A stretch of DNA of 64,000 nt from contig NZ_CP141588.1 in NCBI RefSeq assembly GCF_035594035.1, forward strand, positions 2,634,501 through 2,698,500, given 5' to 3'. Below, in pieces: positions 18,448-28,092 of the stretch. The notes under the pieces were generated by a model. It was not told the DNA's origin and ran no database searches. It saw only the letters and a program-made list of their open reading frames with translations. Numbering within the stretch: position 1 is the stretch's first letter; each line of letters starts with the position of its first letter. The translations under genes and the position numbers were made by a program. Source of the DNA: Sphingomonas sp. LY54. Lineage in GTDB: Bacteria > Pseudomonadota > Alphaproteobacteria > Sphingomonadales > Sphingomonadaceae.

Positions 18448-19173
18448 TTGGCGATCAAGCCCACTGACAACGAAGCCTTCTATCGCGAGGTCGACGAGGA
18501 GCTTCGCCGCGAGCAGATCAGCAGTGTCTGGCAGCGCTACGCCTGGCTGATCATCGGCGGCGTGATCCTGCTGCTCGCCGCGATTGGCGGCGCCATTTAC
18601 TGGCAGCACCGCCAGGAGGTCGCCGCGGGCGAGCAGGGCGAGGCTCTGGTCAAGACTTTCGAGGAGATCCAGGCGGGCCGCGGCAAGCAGGCCGTGCCGG
18701 AGCTCGACCGCCTCGCGAAGGAAGGCAATGAGGGCTACCAGGCCGCCGCCTTGCTGACCAAGGCCGATCTCGCGGTCCAAGCCGGCGACGACGCTGCTGC
18801 TGCCGCGACCTACAAATCGGTCGCCGAGAATGACGATTTCGCCAAGCCCTATCGCGATCTCGCGCTGATCCGCCAGACCGCCGTCGAGTTCGACAAGCTC
18901 CAGCCCTCGGTCATCGTGCAGCGGCTCCAGCCGCTCGCCCAGCCCGGCAATCCCTGGTTCGGCAGCGCCGGCGAGATGGTCGCGCTTGCGTACCTGAAGC
19001 AGGGCAAGCCCGAACAGGCCACCCCGATTTTCGCCGCGATGGCCAAGGACCAGCAGCTTCCGGCCAGCCTCCGCTCCCGCGCGGTCCAGATGGCCGGTTC
19101 GCTCGGCGTCGACGCCATCCAGCCCTCCGAGGGCACCGGCGAGGCCGCCGCAAACAAGGAAGTCACCGAATGA
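18448..19173 (+). CDS. yfgM: YfgM-like membrane-anchored TPR protein
   Basis: 241 residues from a TTG at 18448, chosen because GGAGAG lies 5 nt upstream; no ATG suits the domain start. One membrane helix (about 29-50, YAWLIIGGVILLLAAIGGAIYW) anchors a periplasmic TPR_21 domain with helical pairs (GYQAAALLTKADLAVQAGDDAAAAATYKSVAEN, AYLKQGKPEQATPIFAAMA). In E. coli, YfgM associates with SecYEG and periplasmic chaperones. The gene overlaps bamB by 4 nt, and yfgM-bamB-der is a conserved proteobacterial order. Confidence 0.85.
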   Translation: MAIKPTDNEAFYREVDEELRREQISSVWQRYAWLIIGGVILLLAAIGGAIYWQHRQEVAAGEQGEALVKTFEEIQAGRGKQAVPELDRLAKEGNEGYQAAALLTKADLAVQAGDDAAAAATYKSVAENDDFAKPYRDLALIRQTAVEFDKLQPSVIVQRLQPLAQPGNPWFGSAGEMVALAYLKQGKPEQATPIFAAMAKDQQLPASLRSRAVQMAGSLGVDAIQPSEGTGEAAANKEVTE

Positions 19174-20489
19174 AGCGCCTGATCCTCGCCCTGACCGCTG
19201 CGAGCCTCGTCACTGGCTGCGGCGTCTTCAACAAGGACAACAAGCCCAAGACGCCGACGATCGGCGAGCGCATTCCGGTCCTGTCCGCGGAGACGGCCAT
19301 CGAGATCGATCCGGCGCTTGCCGGCATCGCCGTCATCCTGCCACCGGCGGTGACCAACGCGGATTGGGCTCAGCCGGGCGGCAACGCCGCCAAGTCGGTC
19401 GGCCATCTCGCTCTTGGCTCCGCGCTGGGCCAGGCCTGGCGGGCCAGCATCGGTGAGGGCAGCGGCCCGCGCGCGCGCCTCGCCGCTGCGCCCGTCGTCG
19501 CCAATGGCCGCGTCTACACGATCGACACCACCGCCACCGTCCGTGCCTTCAGCGCCGAGAATGGCAGTCCGGTGTGGCAGACGCAGGTGCGCGGGAAGGA
19601 TGCGCCGAGCAACGTCCTGTTCGGCGGCGGCGTCAGCTACGACAATGGCCGCCTCTATGCGACCAACGGAGCCGGCTGGGCCTTCGCGCTCGACGCCGGC
19701 ACCGGCGCGATCGTCTGGGAGGTCCGTCCGGGCGGCCCGCTGCGCGGCGCGCCCACGATCGCCAACGACAACGTCTATGTGACCAGCCAGGACAACCAGC
19801 TGTTCGCGCTCAACCCGGCCGATGGAACGACCCGCTGGACCGAAGCCGGCACGGTCGAGCTGGCCGGCGTGTTCGGCACCGCGGCTCCGGCCGCCGCGCA
19901 GGGCACCGTGGTCGCCGGCTTCTCGTCGGGCGAGCTCAACGCCTATCGTTACGAGAATGGCCGCGTCGTGTGGCAAGACGCCCTCGCACGCACCAGCATC
20001 TCGACGTCGGTCGCCTCGCTGTCGGACATCGACGCCGAGCCGGTGATCGACAATGGCCGCGTCTACGCGATCGGCCAGGGCGGCCGCATGGTCGCGCTCG
20101 AGCTCAACACCGGCCAGCGCATCTGGGAGATCAATATCGCCGGCACCGCCACGCCGGCCGTCGCAGGCGAATGGATCTTCGTCGTCACCGATCAGGGCCG
20201 CCTGCTCGCCGTCGCGCGCGCCACCGGGCGCGTGAAGTGGATGACGCAGTTGCCGCGCTACCGCGACGAGAAGGACAAGAAGGGTCCGATCTCCTGGGTC
20301 GGCCCGGTCCTCGCCGGCGACCGCCTGATCCTCGCCAATTCCGAGGGCCATCTGGTCAACGTGTCGCCGCTCGACGGCACGGTCCAGTCGACCGTGGAGA
20401 CGAAGATGTCGGCGTCGCTGTCGCTGGTCGTCGCGAACGGCACGCTTTACGTCCTGCACGACAACGGCCAGCTCACCGCCTGGCGGTAA
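19170..20489 (+). CDS. bamB: Outer membrane protein assembly factor BamB (lipoprotein)
   Basis: 439 residues. The lipoprotein signal MKRLILALTAASLVTGC has lipidated Cys17. The rest is an eight-bladed PQQ-type beta-propeller with repeating A-x-D-x-x-x-G-x-x-x-W units (for example AFALDAGTGAIVWEVRPGG, VALELNTGQRIWEINIAG, VARATGRVKWMTQLP). BamB helps the BAM complex insert beta-barrel proteins into the outer membrane. It overlaps yfgM and is followed by der. Confidence 0.93.
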   Translation: MKRLILALTAASLVTGCGVFNKDNKPKTPTIGERIPVLSAETAIEIDPALAGIAVILPPAVTNADWAQPGGNAAKSVGHLALGSALGQAWRASIGEGSGPRARLAAAPVVANGRVYTIDTTATVRAFSAENGSPVWQTQVRGKDAPSNVLFGGGVSYDNGRLYATNGAGWAFALDAGTGAIVWEVRPGGPLRGAPTIANDNVYVTSQDNQLFALNPADGTTRWTEAGTVELAGVFGTAAPAAAQGTVVAGFSSGELNAYRYENGRVVWQDALARTSISTSVASLSDIDAEPVIDNGRVYAIGQGGRMVALELNTGQRIWEINIAGTATPAVAGEWIFVVTDQGRLLAVARATGRVKWMTQLPRYRDEKDKKGPISWVGPVLAGDRLILANSEGHLVNVSPLDGTVQSTVETKMSASLSLVVANGTLYVLHDNGQLTAWR

Positions 20490-20500
20490 TGCGTGACCGG

Positions 20501-20538
20501 TCCCCGCTGCGCGGGGATCGGCCGCCCGTGGCCGGGCG
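20501..20538 (+). repeat. Two adjacent hairpins in the bamB-der gap
   Basis: TCCCCG/CGGGGA (20501-20517, 5-nt loop) and CGCCCG/CGGGCG (20523-20538, 4-nt loop) sit back to back in the 95-nt gap. No T-tract follows either, so they look more like a REP-type element or an mRNA-processing/stability structure than a terminator. Confidence 0.45.
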
Positions 20539-20584
20539 ACGTCTCCGGTTGACCCGCTGTCGCTAAGGCGGCAGGGCGACGCGC

Positions 20585-21949
20585 ATGGCCAAGCTTCCCA
20601 CCGTCGCGATCGTCGGCCGACCCAATGTCGGCAAGTCGACCCTGTTCAACCGGCTCGTCGGCAAGCGGCTGGCGCTGGTCGACGACCGGCCGGGGGTGAC
20701 GCGTGACCGTCGCGAGGGCGACGCGACCCTGCTCGGCCTGGATTTCCGGGTGATCGATACGGCCGGCTACGAGGACGAGGATCCGAACACGCTTCCGGGT
20801 CGGATGCGCGCCCAGACGACCGCCGCCGTGCGCGAGGCCGACGTCGCCCTGTTCCTGATCGACGCCCGGGCCGGGCTGACCCCGCTCGACGAGGAAATCG
20901 GCCGCTGGCTGCGCAGCGAGACCACGCCGGTCGTTCTCGCCGCCAACAAGGCCGAGGGCCGCGCCGGCGAGGCCGGGATCATGGAAGCCTATGCTCTGGG
21001 GCTCGGCGAACCGATCCCGATGAGCGCCGAACATGGCGAGGGCGTGGTCGATTTGTTCGAACATCTTCGCCCCTATGTCGAGCGCGACGAGGATGAGGTG
21101 GAGGAAGACGAGGAGGGCGATCCGACGCTCAAGCTCGCCATCGTCGGCCGCCCCAATGCCGGCAAGTCGACCCTGATCAACCGCATCCTGCAGCAGGAGC
21201 GGCTGATCACCGGGCCCGAGGCGGGGATCACCCGCGATTCGATTGCGATCGACTGGGAATGGAACGCGCCTGACGGCCAGGTCCGGCCAGTGCGGCTGAT
21301 CGACACGGCCGGCATGCGCAAGAAGGCCAAGGTCGACGACAAGCTCGAGAAGCTGTCCGTGGCCGACGCCCGCCGCGCGGTCGATTTCGCCGAGGTCGTG
21401 GTGCTGCTGCTCGACGGCACCCGCGGCCTAGAATCGCAGGATCTGCGCATCGCCGACAACGTCCTGCAGGAAGGGCGCGCGCTGATCATCGCGATCAATA
21501 AATGGGACGTGGCCGAAAATGCCAGCTCGCTGTTCAACGGCATCAAGGCCGCGCTCGAGGAAGGGCTGAGCCAGGCGCGCGGCATACCTTTGCTCACGGT
21601 CTCGGGCATGACCGGCAAGGGCATCGACCAATTGCTTGGCGCCGCGTTCGAGACCCGCGAAATCTGGTCCAAGCGCGTCTCGACCGGCCAGCTCAACCGC
21701 TGGTTCGAGGATGCGGTCGAGAAGAATCCGCCGCCGGCGCCGGGCGGCAAGCGCATCAAATTGCGCTACATCACCCAGGTCAACACGCGCCCGCCGAGCT
21801 TCGTCCTGTTCGGCACCCGCGTGGACCAACTGCCCGATTCCTATATGCGCTACCTGATCAACGGGCTGCGCAAGGAACTGGGCTTCGGGGCGGTGCCGGT
21901 GCGGCTGCACGCGCGCGCCTCCAAGAACCCGTTCGACAAGGACAAATGA
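20585..21949 (+). CDS. der: Ribosome biogenesis GTPase Der (EngA)
   Basis: 454 residues with two tandem G domains and a KH-like C-terminal domain, the Der hallmark. G1 loops are IVGRPNVGKSTLFN (about residue 8) and IVGRPNAGKSTLIN (about 182), G3 loops are DTAGYED and DTAGMRKKAK, and G4 motifs are NKAEG and NKWD. An acidic linker (ERDEDEVEEDEEGD) joins the G domains. It acts in 50S subunit maturation. The last codons overlap the start of the next gene (ATGA). Confidence 0.97.
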   Translation: MAKLPTVAIVGRPNVGKSTLFNRLVGKRLALVDDRPGVTRDRREGDATLLGLDFRVIDTAGYEDEDPNTLPGRMRAQTTAAVREADVALFLIDARAGLTPLDEEIGRWLRSETTPVVLAANKAEGRAGEAGIMEAYALGLGEPIPMSAEHGEGVVDLFEHLRPYVERDEDEVEEDEEGDPTLKLAIVGRPNAGKSTLINRILQQERLITGPEAGITRDSIAIDWEWNAPDGQVRPVRLIDTAGMRKKAKVDDKLEKLSVADARRAVDFAEVVVLLLDGTRGLESQDLRIADNVLQEGRALIIAINKWDVAENASSLFNGIKAALEEGLSQARGIPLLTVSGMTGKGIDQLLGAAFETREIWSKRVSTGQLNRWFEDAVEKNPPPAPGGKRIKLRYITQVNTRPPSFVLFGTRVDQLPDSYMRYLINGLRKELGFGAVPVRLHARASKNPFDKDK

Positions 21950-22167
21950 GCGAGACGCGCCTGATCGATGCGCGCGGCATGCTGTGCCCCTGGCCGGTGC
22001 TGCGGCTCAGCCGGACGGCGCGGGAAATGGGCGGACGCGGCGACGTCCGCATCCTCGTCGACGATCCGATCGCGCCCGCGGAGCTGGCCAAGCTCTGCGC
22101 CGAGCGCGGCTGGGCGATCCACCCCGACGGCCAAGAAAAATCGGCGTTCGACGTGCATTTCGGCTGA
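21946..22167 (+). CDS. tusA: TusA-like sulfurtransferase
   Basis: 73 residues, typical TusA length. The active-site Cys lies in RGMLCPWPVLRLSRTAREM (C-P-x-P motif), followed by VRILVDDPIAPAELAKLCAERGW. TusA-family proteins carry persulfide sulfur for tRNA thiolation or cofactor synthesis. It overlaps der by 4 nt. Other TusA-like proteins serve different sulfur routes, so the exact acceptor is uncertain. Confidence 0.82.
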   Translation: MSETRLIDARGMLCPWPVLRLSRTAREMGGRGDVRILVDDPIAPAELAKLCAERGWAIHPDGQEKSAFDVHFG

Positions 22168-22234
22168 GCGCGTCAACGGCCTGTTTACCTCAACCCTTAT
22201 AGAGACGGGTGGATCAGGGGGCTGAGAGGACCGC

Positions 22235-22669
22235 GTGTTGGACGAAGAATTCGGCGCAATTGTAGACTGGGCGATCTTTTCGCGCACCCGGACCGAGCTC
22301 GGACCGGGCTTCGTTCGCATTCTCGGCTATTTTCGCGAGGACGGCGAAAAGTCCGTGGCGCGGATCGAGGACGCGATGCAGCGCCGCGATTCGACCGGGC
22401 TCGTCATTCCCGCCCACACGCTCAAATCGGAAGCGCGCCAGTTCGGCGCCGAGCCGCTCGGTGAGCTGGCCGAGGAAATCGAGTTCGCCGCCCGCCGCGC
22501 GGTCGAATCGCGCATCTTCCCGGACGAATTGATCCCCCGCGTCACGCGGCTGCGTGCGCTCTACCAGCGGACGATGGAACTGTTCGACAAGGAGATCAAT
22601 CCGCTCGCCCAGCGCCGCCCCGCCTTCGGCCGCGCCGGCGCCAACAACCAGGATTTCGGCCGGATCTGA
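22235..22669 (+). CDS. Stand-alone Hpt (histidine phosphotransfer) domain protein
   Basis: 144 residues. A helical bundle carries AHTLKSEARQFGAEPLGELAEEIE, the Hpt motif with candidate phospho-His61. The GTG at 22235 follows GAGAGGA by 4 nt; the TTG at 22238 is equally possible. It would relay phosphate between a hybrid kinase and a response regulator. No cognate kinase is adjacent. Confidence 0.82.
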   Translation: MLDEEFGAIVDWAIFSRTRTELGPGFVRILGYFREDGEKSVARIEDAMQRRDSTGLVIPAHTLKSEARQFGAEPLGELAEEIEFAARRAVESRIFPDELIPRVTRLRALYQRTMELFDKEINPLAQRRPAFGRAGANNQDFGRI

Positions 22670-22678
22670 GCCTGACGC

Positions 22679-23923
22679 TCAGGCCGCCGCCGGCTCCCGC
22701 CGCATCGGCTGGAGCGCCCCGCGGGCGAGGCTGCGCCAGAGCCATTCGAACGGTCCGTAGCGATAGCGGTCGAGCCACGGCTTCGACCACAGCAGCATCA
22801 ACGCCCACATCGCGATCACGACCGGCCACAGTCCGACGCGGCTGAGCGCGCCGAACCAGCCGAGGCCGTAGCCGTAGAACAAGGTCGTCATGACCAGGCT
22901 GGTGCCAAGATAGTTGGTGAAGGCCGCGCGACCGGCAGCGGCGACGCGGTCGACCAGCGCGCCGCCGCGCCGGGTCAGCAGGACGATCAGCGCCGCGGTT
23001 GCGGCGATCATCACCGGGCGGAGCAGGATCGTCGCCGTGTTCGACAAGGCGAAAAGTAAAGCCAGCCCGAAGCCGTCGCGGATCAGCAACCAGACCAGAA
23101 GCGCATAAGCGGGGATGCCCATGGCGAAGCCGGCGACGGCGACGCGGCGATAGGCTCGGTCGCTCCACGCGCCGGTCAGGAATCCGGTCTTGAGCGCGGC
23201 CATGCCGAACAGCATGTAGCCGAGCGTCTCCCAGCCGGTCAGAAAGAGCGAGACGAGCGGTGTCGTCAGCTCCTCGGTCAGGCGATGGGCGAGGATGCCG
23301 CCATAGCCGCCGCGATAGGTTGCAAGCGTTTCGGCCAGGGCGTCCGCGGAGGGCGCCGCGAGGTCGGCCTTCACGCTCGCCCAGGCCTGGATCGCCTCCG
23401 CGCTCGCCCCCGGCGCCGCCGCAGCCGCGCCGGCCTGGAAGAGCGTCGTGCTGATCAGGGCGTAGAGGAGGAACTGGAAGGCGACTAAGCCCAGGCCCAG
23501 GCCAATAAGGGTGCGCGGCGCAGCCTGGTGGAAGAACCAGGCGAGCATCCCGACGACCGCATAAAGCGCGAGAATGTCGCCCGACCAGATCAGGTAGAAA
23601 TGAATGAGCCCGAAGGCGAGCAGCCAAACCATGCGCCGGAAATGGATGGCGTCGCCGCGCTCGCCGGCCCGCTCCAGCACCAGCAAGGTGCTCGCGCCGA
23701 ACAGGAAGGAGAAGAGTCCGCGCATCTTGCCGTCGATCAGCACGAAGCTGAAGATCCACGAGCCAAGGTCGGCGCCGCTCTCCATGCCGTAGGCGAGCGG
23801 GTTCGTGTAGGCCTGGAAGGGCATCGCGAACATCACGACGTTCATCGCGAGGATGCCCATCACCGCGACGCCGCGCACGATGTCGAGCGTCGCGATGCGC
23901 GGGGCAGGGGCCGCGCTGTTCAT
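22679..23923 (-). CDS. DUF418 multi-pass membrane protein (YeiB-like)
   Basis: 414 residues with about ten membrane helices. It begins RIATLDIVRGVAVMGILAMNVVMFAMP, has MRGLFSFLFGASTLLVLERAG and ends in the DUF418 C-terminal signature NYLGTSLVMTTLFYGYGLGWFGALSRVGLWPVVIAMWALMLLWSKPWLDRYRYGPFEWLWRSLARG. The family is related to acyltransferase-3 membrane proteins; the substrate is unknown. It converges with the Hpt gene. Confidence 0.88.
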   Translation of the reverse strand: MNSAAPAPRIATLDIVRGVAVMGILAMNVVMFAMPFQAYTNPLAYGMESGADLGSWIFSFVLIDGKMRGLFSFLFGASTLLVLERAGERGDAIHFRRMVWLLAFGLIHFYLIWSGDILALYAVVGMLAWFFHQAAPRTLIGLGLGLVAFQFLLYALISTTLFQAGAAAAAPGASAEAIQAWASVKADLAAPSADALAETLATYRGGYGGILAHRLTEELTTPLVSLFLTGWETLGYMLFGMAALKTGFLTGAWSDRAYRRVAVAGFAMGIPAYALLVWLLIRDGFGLALLFALSNTATILLRPVMIAATAALIVLLTRRGGALVDRVAAAGRAAFTNYLGTSLVMTTLFYGYGLGWFGALSRVGLWPVVIAMWALMLLWSKPWLDRYRYGPFEWLWRSLARGALQPMRREPAAA

Positions 23924-23993
23924 CGCGCGGTCTCGCTCGAACGGAACTCCTGCGCGGGAGGATATCGCCGGCAGGAGGACCGCAAGGGGCGGA

Positions 23994-24473
23994 TCAGCCC
24001 TCGATCGGCTGGGACTGGAGCTGGATGTAGTTCTGCAGGCCCATCAACTGGATCATCTCGAGTTGCTTCTCGAGATTGTCGACATGCTCCTCCTCGTTGG
24101 CGAGGATCTCGGCGAACAGGTCGCGGCTGACATAGTCCCGTTTGCTCTCGCAATATTCGATCGCGTTGCGCAGCTGGATGCAGGCCTCGCGCTCGAGCTC
24201 GAGGTCGGAGCGGAGCACCTCTTCGACATTCTCGCCGACGCGCAGCCGGCCGAGCATCTGGAAGTTGGGCAGGCCTTCGAGGAAGAGAATGCGCTCCGAC
24301 AGCCGGTCGGCATGCTTCATCTCGTCGATCGATTCCTCGCGCTCATAGGCGGCGAGACGGCTCACCCCCCAATTGTCGAGCATGCGATAGTGCAGCCAAT
24401 ATTGATTGACTGCGGTGAGCTCGTTCTTGAGCGCCTCGTTGAGAAATTCGAGGACCTTGTCGTCGCCCTTCAT
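23994..24473 (-). CDS. bfr: Bacterioferritin
   Basis: 159 residues of the four-helix ferritin-like fold, usual Bfr length. Di-iron ligands Glu18, Glu51 and His54 are visible ([14 protein letters not shown] and [13 protein letters not shown]), with heme-axial Met52 and the later E-x-x-H pair in [18 protein letters not shown]. It stores iron as a 24-mer with heme at subunit interfaces. bfd lies immediately upstream on the same strand, and a Fur-box-like palindrome precedes bfd. Confidence 0.96.
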   Translation of the reverse strand: MKGDDKVLEFLNEALKNELTAVNQYWLHYRMLDNWGVSRLAAYEREESIDEMKHADRLSERILFLEGLPNFQMLGRLRVGENVEEVLRSDLELEREACIQLRNAIEYCESKRDYVSRDLFAEILANEEEHVDNLEKQLEMIQLMGLQNYIQLQSQPIEG

Positions 24474-24568
24474 TGGGACCTCCTATTTTGGAGATACCTA
24501 CAAGTTCCGGGCGGGAATTTCACCCTAAAAAATGGCGGAAAACCGGGAAAAATTCGCAAATGAGAATG

Positions 24569-24739
24569 CTAAGCGGTCGCACGCTCGGCGGCTATGATCT
24601 GCCGCGCGAACGGAAAACACTGGCCGCACTTGGCGCGACGGCCGAGCGTCGCATAGGCGCTGGACGGGCAGCCCGCGCCATCGCGGCAGGCCTTCCGCAC
24701 GTCATTTTCCCGGATCGCATTGCAAACGCAGACAATCAT
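24569..24739 (-). CDS. bfd: Bacterioferritin-associated ferredoxin
   Basis: 56 residues: MIVCVCNAIRENDVRKACRD... with the Bfd [2Fe-2S] ligand set Cys4, Cys6, Cys38 and Cys41 (C-V-C and C-G-Q-C). Bfd binds Bfr and reduces its ferric core to release iron. It is 95 nt upstream of bfr on the same strand. At 56 residues it is easily missed by length filters, but the cysteine spacing is diagnostic. Confidence 0.9.
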   Translation of the reverse strand: MIVCVCNAIRENDVRKACRDGAGCPSSAYATLGRRAKCGQCFPFARQIIAAERATA

Positions 24740-24774
24740 GCCGCTCGTCTCCCTGACGAATCGTCAATAGCGCT

Positions 24775-24793
24775 AATGCGAACCACTCGCAAT
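24775..24793 (-). promoter_or_regulatory. Fur-box-like palindrome upstream of bfd
   Basis: AATGCGA-ACCAC-TCGCAAT is a near-perfect 7-5-7 inverted repeat, 36 nt before the bfd start. It resembles Fur boxes of the ATTGCGAgtgnTTCGCATT type seen before iron-uptake genes in proteobacteria. The location before bfd-bfr fits iron-dependent control. Confidence 0.55.
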
Positions 24794-24796
24794 ACA

Positions 24797-25216
24797 CTAT
24801 CGACGGTCCTTGCGGATGACGAGCTTCAGGCCGGACCATGTGGCATCAACGGCACACACTTTGACGTCGACCAGGCCGAGCGGGAGGGCCACGTTGCGAA
24901 TCACATCCTCGGTCATGTCGGTCGGCATCCTGGCCGCTTTCTTAGGCCAGGAGATCCAGAGGAAGCCGGGAGGCGCGAGCAAGGGCAGCAGGCGGGAGAT
25001 CGCGTCCTCGAGCGCGGCGCGGCTCGTCACGAAGACGTGCGCCGCGTCGATCGGCGCGACCGGCGTCGGCAGCAGATCGAGCACGAAGCCTTCGCGTTCG
25101 ATCTCGGCCCGCACGGTCGCGGGAATGCCTTCCCACCATGTCCGCAGGCCGTCCTTCAGCGACAGCTTGCGCGCCAGGGGAGTCCCGGAATAGCCGGCGG
25201 AAGGAGCTTCATCCAT
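24797..25216 (-). CDS. DUF3052 family protein
   Basis: 139 residues: GYSGTPLARKLSLKDGLRTWWEGIPATVRAEIE, then VFVTSRAALEDAISRLLPLLAPPGFLWISWPKKAARMPTDMTEDVIRNVALPLGLVDVKVCAVDATWSGLKLVIRKDRR. GYSGTPLxxKLG and LWISWPKK are typical of DUF3052. It is a small alpha/beta cytosolic protein of unknown function, lying between purL and bfd on the same strand. Confidence 0.82.
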   Translation of the reverse strand: MDEAPSAGYSGTPLARKLSLKDGLRTWWEGIPATVRAEIEREGFVLDLLPTPVAPIDAAHVFVTSRAALEDAISRLLPLLAPPGFLWISWPKKAARMPTDMTEDVIRNVALPLGLVDVKVCAVDATWSGLKLVIRKDRR

Positions 25217-25253
25217 GCTCCCTCCTTATTCCCCGGCGGGTTCCTTCGCCAGT

Positions 25254-27440
25254 TCAGCCGACTGCGGGTTCGCCGCGCATCAGGTTCGGGAAGAAGCCTT
25301 CATGGGCGGCGCGCAGCTCGTCCAGCGGCACAGTGCGGCCGGCGCCCGTGATGGCCTTGCCGCCGGTGGTGCCGATGCGGGTCATCGGGAAGCCCGCGGC
25401 CTGGATCGTCTCGGCGTTGCGGCTGGTGACGACGTAGCGACCCTGGTCCTCGCCGAAGGCGGTGGCGTGGTCGCCAAGCTGCTCCAGCGTGGCGCCGATA
25501 TCGCCGGCGAGCGCCATCTCCGCAACCGCGACCAGCAGGCCGCCGTCGGACACGTCGTGCACCGCCGTCACCTTGCCCTCGGCAATGAGCGTGCGCACGA
25601 ACTCGGCAGCTTTGCGCTCCCTGGCCAGATCGACTGGCGGCGGCGGGCCTTCCTCGCGGCCGGCAATCTCGCGCAGCCACAGCGACTGGCCGAGATGGCC
25701 GCGGGTCTCGCCGATCACGAAGATCGCCTCGCCTTCGTCCTTGAAGGCGATGGTGGCGGAGCTGCTCCAGTCGGCAAGCAGGCCGATGCCGCCGATCGCG
25801 GGCGTGGGCAGGATCGCGCTGCCGCCGCCGGTCGCCTTGGATTCGTTGTAGAGGCTGACGTTGCCCGACACGATCGGGAAGTCGAGCGCCAGGCAGGCTT
25901 CGCTCATGCCGTCGAGGCAGCCGACGATCTGACCCATGATCTCGGGCCGCTGCGGGTTGGCGAAGTTGAGGCAGTTGGTGATCGCGAGCGGCGTCGCGCC
26001 GACCGCGCTCAGGTTGCGATAGCATTCGGCCACCGCCTGCTTGCCGCCCTCATAGGGGTCGGCATAGCAATAACGCGGCGTACAGTCGGTGCTGATTGCG
26101 ATCGCCTTGTCGGTCTCGTGGACGCGGACCACGGCGGCGTCGCCGCCCGGGCGCTGGACCGTGTCGGCGCCGACCATGTGGTCATATTGCTCCCAGATCC
26201 AGCGGCGGCTGGCGAGATCGGGCGAGCCCATCAGGGCGACGAGATTGTCGCCGATGTCGCCCTGCGGCGCGACCGGGCCGAGCGGCGCCGGTTTGGGCGT
26301 CGGCACGTGCGGCCGGTCGTAGAGCGGCGCGTCGTCGGCGAGCGGGGCGAGCGGAATGTCGCAGACCGTCTCGCCGTTATACTTCAGCACCATATGGCCG
26401 GTGTCGGTGACCGTGCCGATCACGGCGAAATCGAGTTCCCACTTGCGGAAGATCGCCTCGGCGAAATCCTCGCGGCCGGGCTTCAGCACCATGAGCATGC
26501 GCTCCTGGCTCTCCGACAGCATCATCTCGTAGGGCGTCATGCCCTCTTCGCGGCAGGGGACGGCGTTCATGTCGAGCTCGATGCCGACGCCGCCCTTGGA
26601 GGCCATTTCCACCGAGGAGGAGGTGAGGCCGGCCGCGCCCATGTCCTGGATGGCGACGATCGCGTCCGAGGCCATCAGCTCAAGGCAGGCCTCGATGAGA
26701 AGCTTCTCGGTGAACGGATCGCCGACCTGCACGGTCGGGCGCTTCTCCTCCGAATCCTCGGAGAAGTCGGCCGAGGCCATGGTCGCGCCGTGGATGCCGT
26801 CGCGGCCGGTCTTGGAGCCGACATAGACGATCGAGTTGCCGAGACCCGAGGCGGCCGAATAGAAAATCTTGTCGGTGTTGGCCAAGCCGACCGTCATCGC
26901 GTTGACGAGGATGTTGCCGTCATAGGCGCGGTGGAAATTGACCTCGCCGCCGACCGTCGGCACGCCGACGCAATTGCCGTAGCCGCCGATGCCCGAGACG
27001 ACGCCCGCGATCAGGTGGCGCATCTTCGGGTGGTCGGGCCGGCCGAAGCGCAACGCGTTCATGTTGGCGATCGGGCGCGCGCCCATGGTGAAGACGTCGC
27101 GCAGGATGCCGCCGACGCCGGTCGCGGCGCCCTGGTACGGCTCGATGTAGGAGGGGTGGTTGTGGCTCTCCATCTTGAAAATGGCGGCCTGACCGTCGCC
27201 GATATCGACCACGCCGGCATTCTCGCCGGGGCCGCAGATCACCTGCGGACCGGTCGTCGGCAGCTTCTTCAGGTGGAGGCGCGAGCTCTTGTACGAGCAA
27301 TGCTCGGACCACATGACCGAGAAGATGCCGAGCTCCGTGAGGTTCGGCTCACGCCCCATGGCGTGGAGCACGCGCTCATATTCTTCCGGGGACAGGCCGT
27401 GTTCGGCGACGATTTCGGGCGTGATCTTGGATTCGGTCAT
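25254..27440 (-). CDS. purL: Phosphoribosylformylglycinamidine synthase subunit PurL
   Basis: 728 residues, the small PurL form that works with separate PurS and PurQ. Visible are [26 protein letters not shown], the ATP-grasp-like/AIRS repeats [48 protein letters not shown], and later [26 protein letters not shown] and [19 protein letters not shown]. It uses ammonia from PurQ to convert FGAR to FGAM in purine synthesis. purS and purQ are not in the window. Confidence 0.97.
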   Translation of the reverse strand: MTESKITPEIVAEHGLSPEEYERVLHAMGREPNLTELGIFSVMWSEHCSYKSSRLHLKKLPTTGPQVICGPGENAGVVDIGDGQAAIFKMESHNHPSYIEPYQGAATGVGGILRDVFTMGARPIANMNALRFGRPDHPKMRHLIAGVVSGIGGYGNCVGVPTVGGEVNFHRAYDGNILVNAMTVGLANTDKIFYSAASGLGNSIVYVGSKTGRDGIHGATMASADFSEDSEEKRPTVQVGDPFTEKLLIEACLELMASDAIVAIQDMGAAGLTSSSVEMASKGGVGIELDMNAVPCREEGMTPYEMMLSESQERMLMVLKPGREDFAEAIFRKWELDFAVIGTVTDTGHMVLKYNGETVCDIPLAPLADDAPLYDRPHVPTPKPAPLGPVAPQGDIGDNLVALMGSPDLASRRWIWEQYDHMVGADTVQRPGGDAAVVRVHETDKAIAISTDCTPRYCYADPYEGGKQAVAECYRNLSAVGATPLAITNCLNFANPQRPEIMGQIVGCLDGMSEACLALDFPIVSGNVSLYNESKATGGGSAILPTPAIGGIGLLADWSSSATIAFKDEGEAIFVIGETRGHLGQSLWLREIAGREEGPPPPVDLARERKAAEFVRTLIAEGKVTAVHDVSDGGLLVAVAEMALAGDIGATLEQLGDHATAFGEDQGRYVVTSRNAETIQAAGFPMTRIGTTGGKAITGAGRTVPLDELRAAHEGFFPNLMRGEPAVG

Positions 27441-27550
27441 GGCGCGCTCCCTAGCGGGGCAGATCGAGCTTGTCCAAACTGGCTTTCGCGGTTGCGCGAC
27501 TCCGCGACGAGGCAGAGGATGCGGCAGTCCGAAAAGCGAGGGAGGATCCG

Positions 27551-28021
27551 ATGAGCGTGAACCCGATTCCGCACGGCTATCACAGCGTGACGCCCTATCT
27601 CATCGTCGACGGGGCGGCGAAGGCGATCGATTTCTATTGCGAGGCGTTCGGCGCGACCGAGGTGCTGCGGCTGCCGATGGGCCCCGACAAGCTGGCCCAT
27701 GCCGAGATCAAGATCGGCGATTCCCATGTCATGCTGTCGGACGAATGGCCGCACATGAACATGCTCGGGCCGCAGAAGCGCGGCGGGACCACGGCGAGCC
27801 TGATGATCTATGTGACCGACGTCGACCTTGCTTATGCCCGTGCTCTGCGGGCCGGCGCGACTGAGGAGCGGCCGGTGGAGGACCAGTTCTGGGGCGACCG
27901 GATGGGGACCCTGATCGATCCGTTCGGCCACCGCTGGACGCTCGCCACCCATATCGAGGACGTGTCGGAGGACGAGATGCAGCGTCGCATGGCGGCGATG
28001 CCGGAGATGGCCGAGGCCTGA
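27551..28021 (+). CDS. VOC family (PhnB-like glyoxalase/bleomycin-resistance fold) protein
   Basis: 156 residues. Two beta-alpha-beta-beta-beta units are recognisable in [29 protein letters not shown]...[18 protein letters not shown] and [67 protein letters not shown]. The end is characteristic of the PhnB/YdhR-like VOC subgroup. The substrate is unknown. The ATG at 27551 follows GGGAGGATC. Confidence 0.87.
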   Translation: MSVNPIPHGYHSVTPYLIVDGAAKAIDFYCEAFGATEVLRLPMGPDKLAHAEIKIGDSHVMLSDEWPHMNMLGPQKRGGTTASLMIYVTDVDLAYARALRAGATEERPVEDQFWGDRMGTLIDPFGHRWTLATHIEDVSEDEMQRRMAAMPEMAEA

Positions 28022-28037
28022 TCGGCGCCGCCATCAA

Positions 28038-28070
28038 AAAGGCCGGCGGGAGAAGCTCCGGCCGGCCTTT
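28038..28070. terminator. Bidirectional terminator between the VOC and MliC-like genes
   Basis: AAAGGCCGGC (28038-28047) pairs perfectly with GCCGGCCTTT (28061-28070). The A/T ends serve as U-tracts for both converging transcripts. Confidence 0.85.
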
Positions 28071-28092
28071 GAAAAGGTTGTGGTGAGAAGGA

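Noticed and set aside
25215..27554. A 779-codon open frame on the plus strand opposite purL
   Set aside because: It is the GC-rich mirror of purL: the translation is Asp/Arg/Gly/Val-rich without domains, and purL motifs are unmistakable on the other strand.
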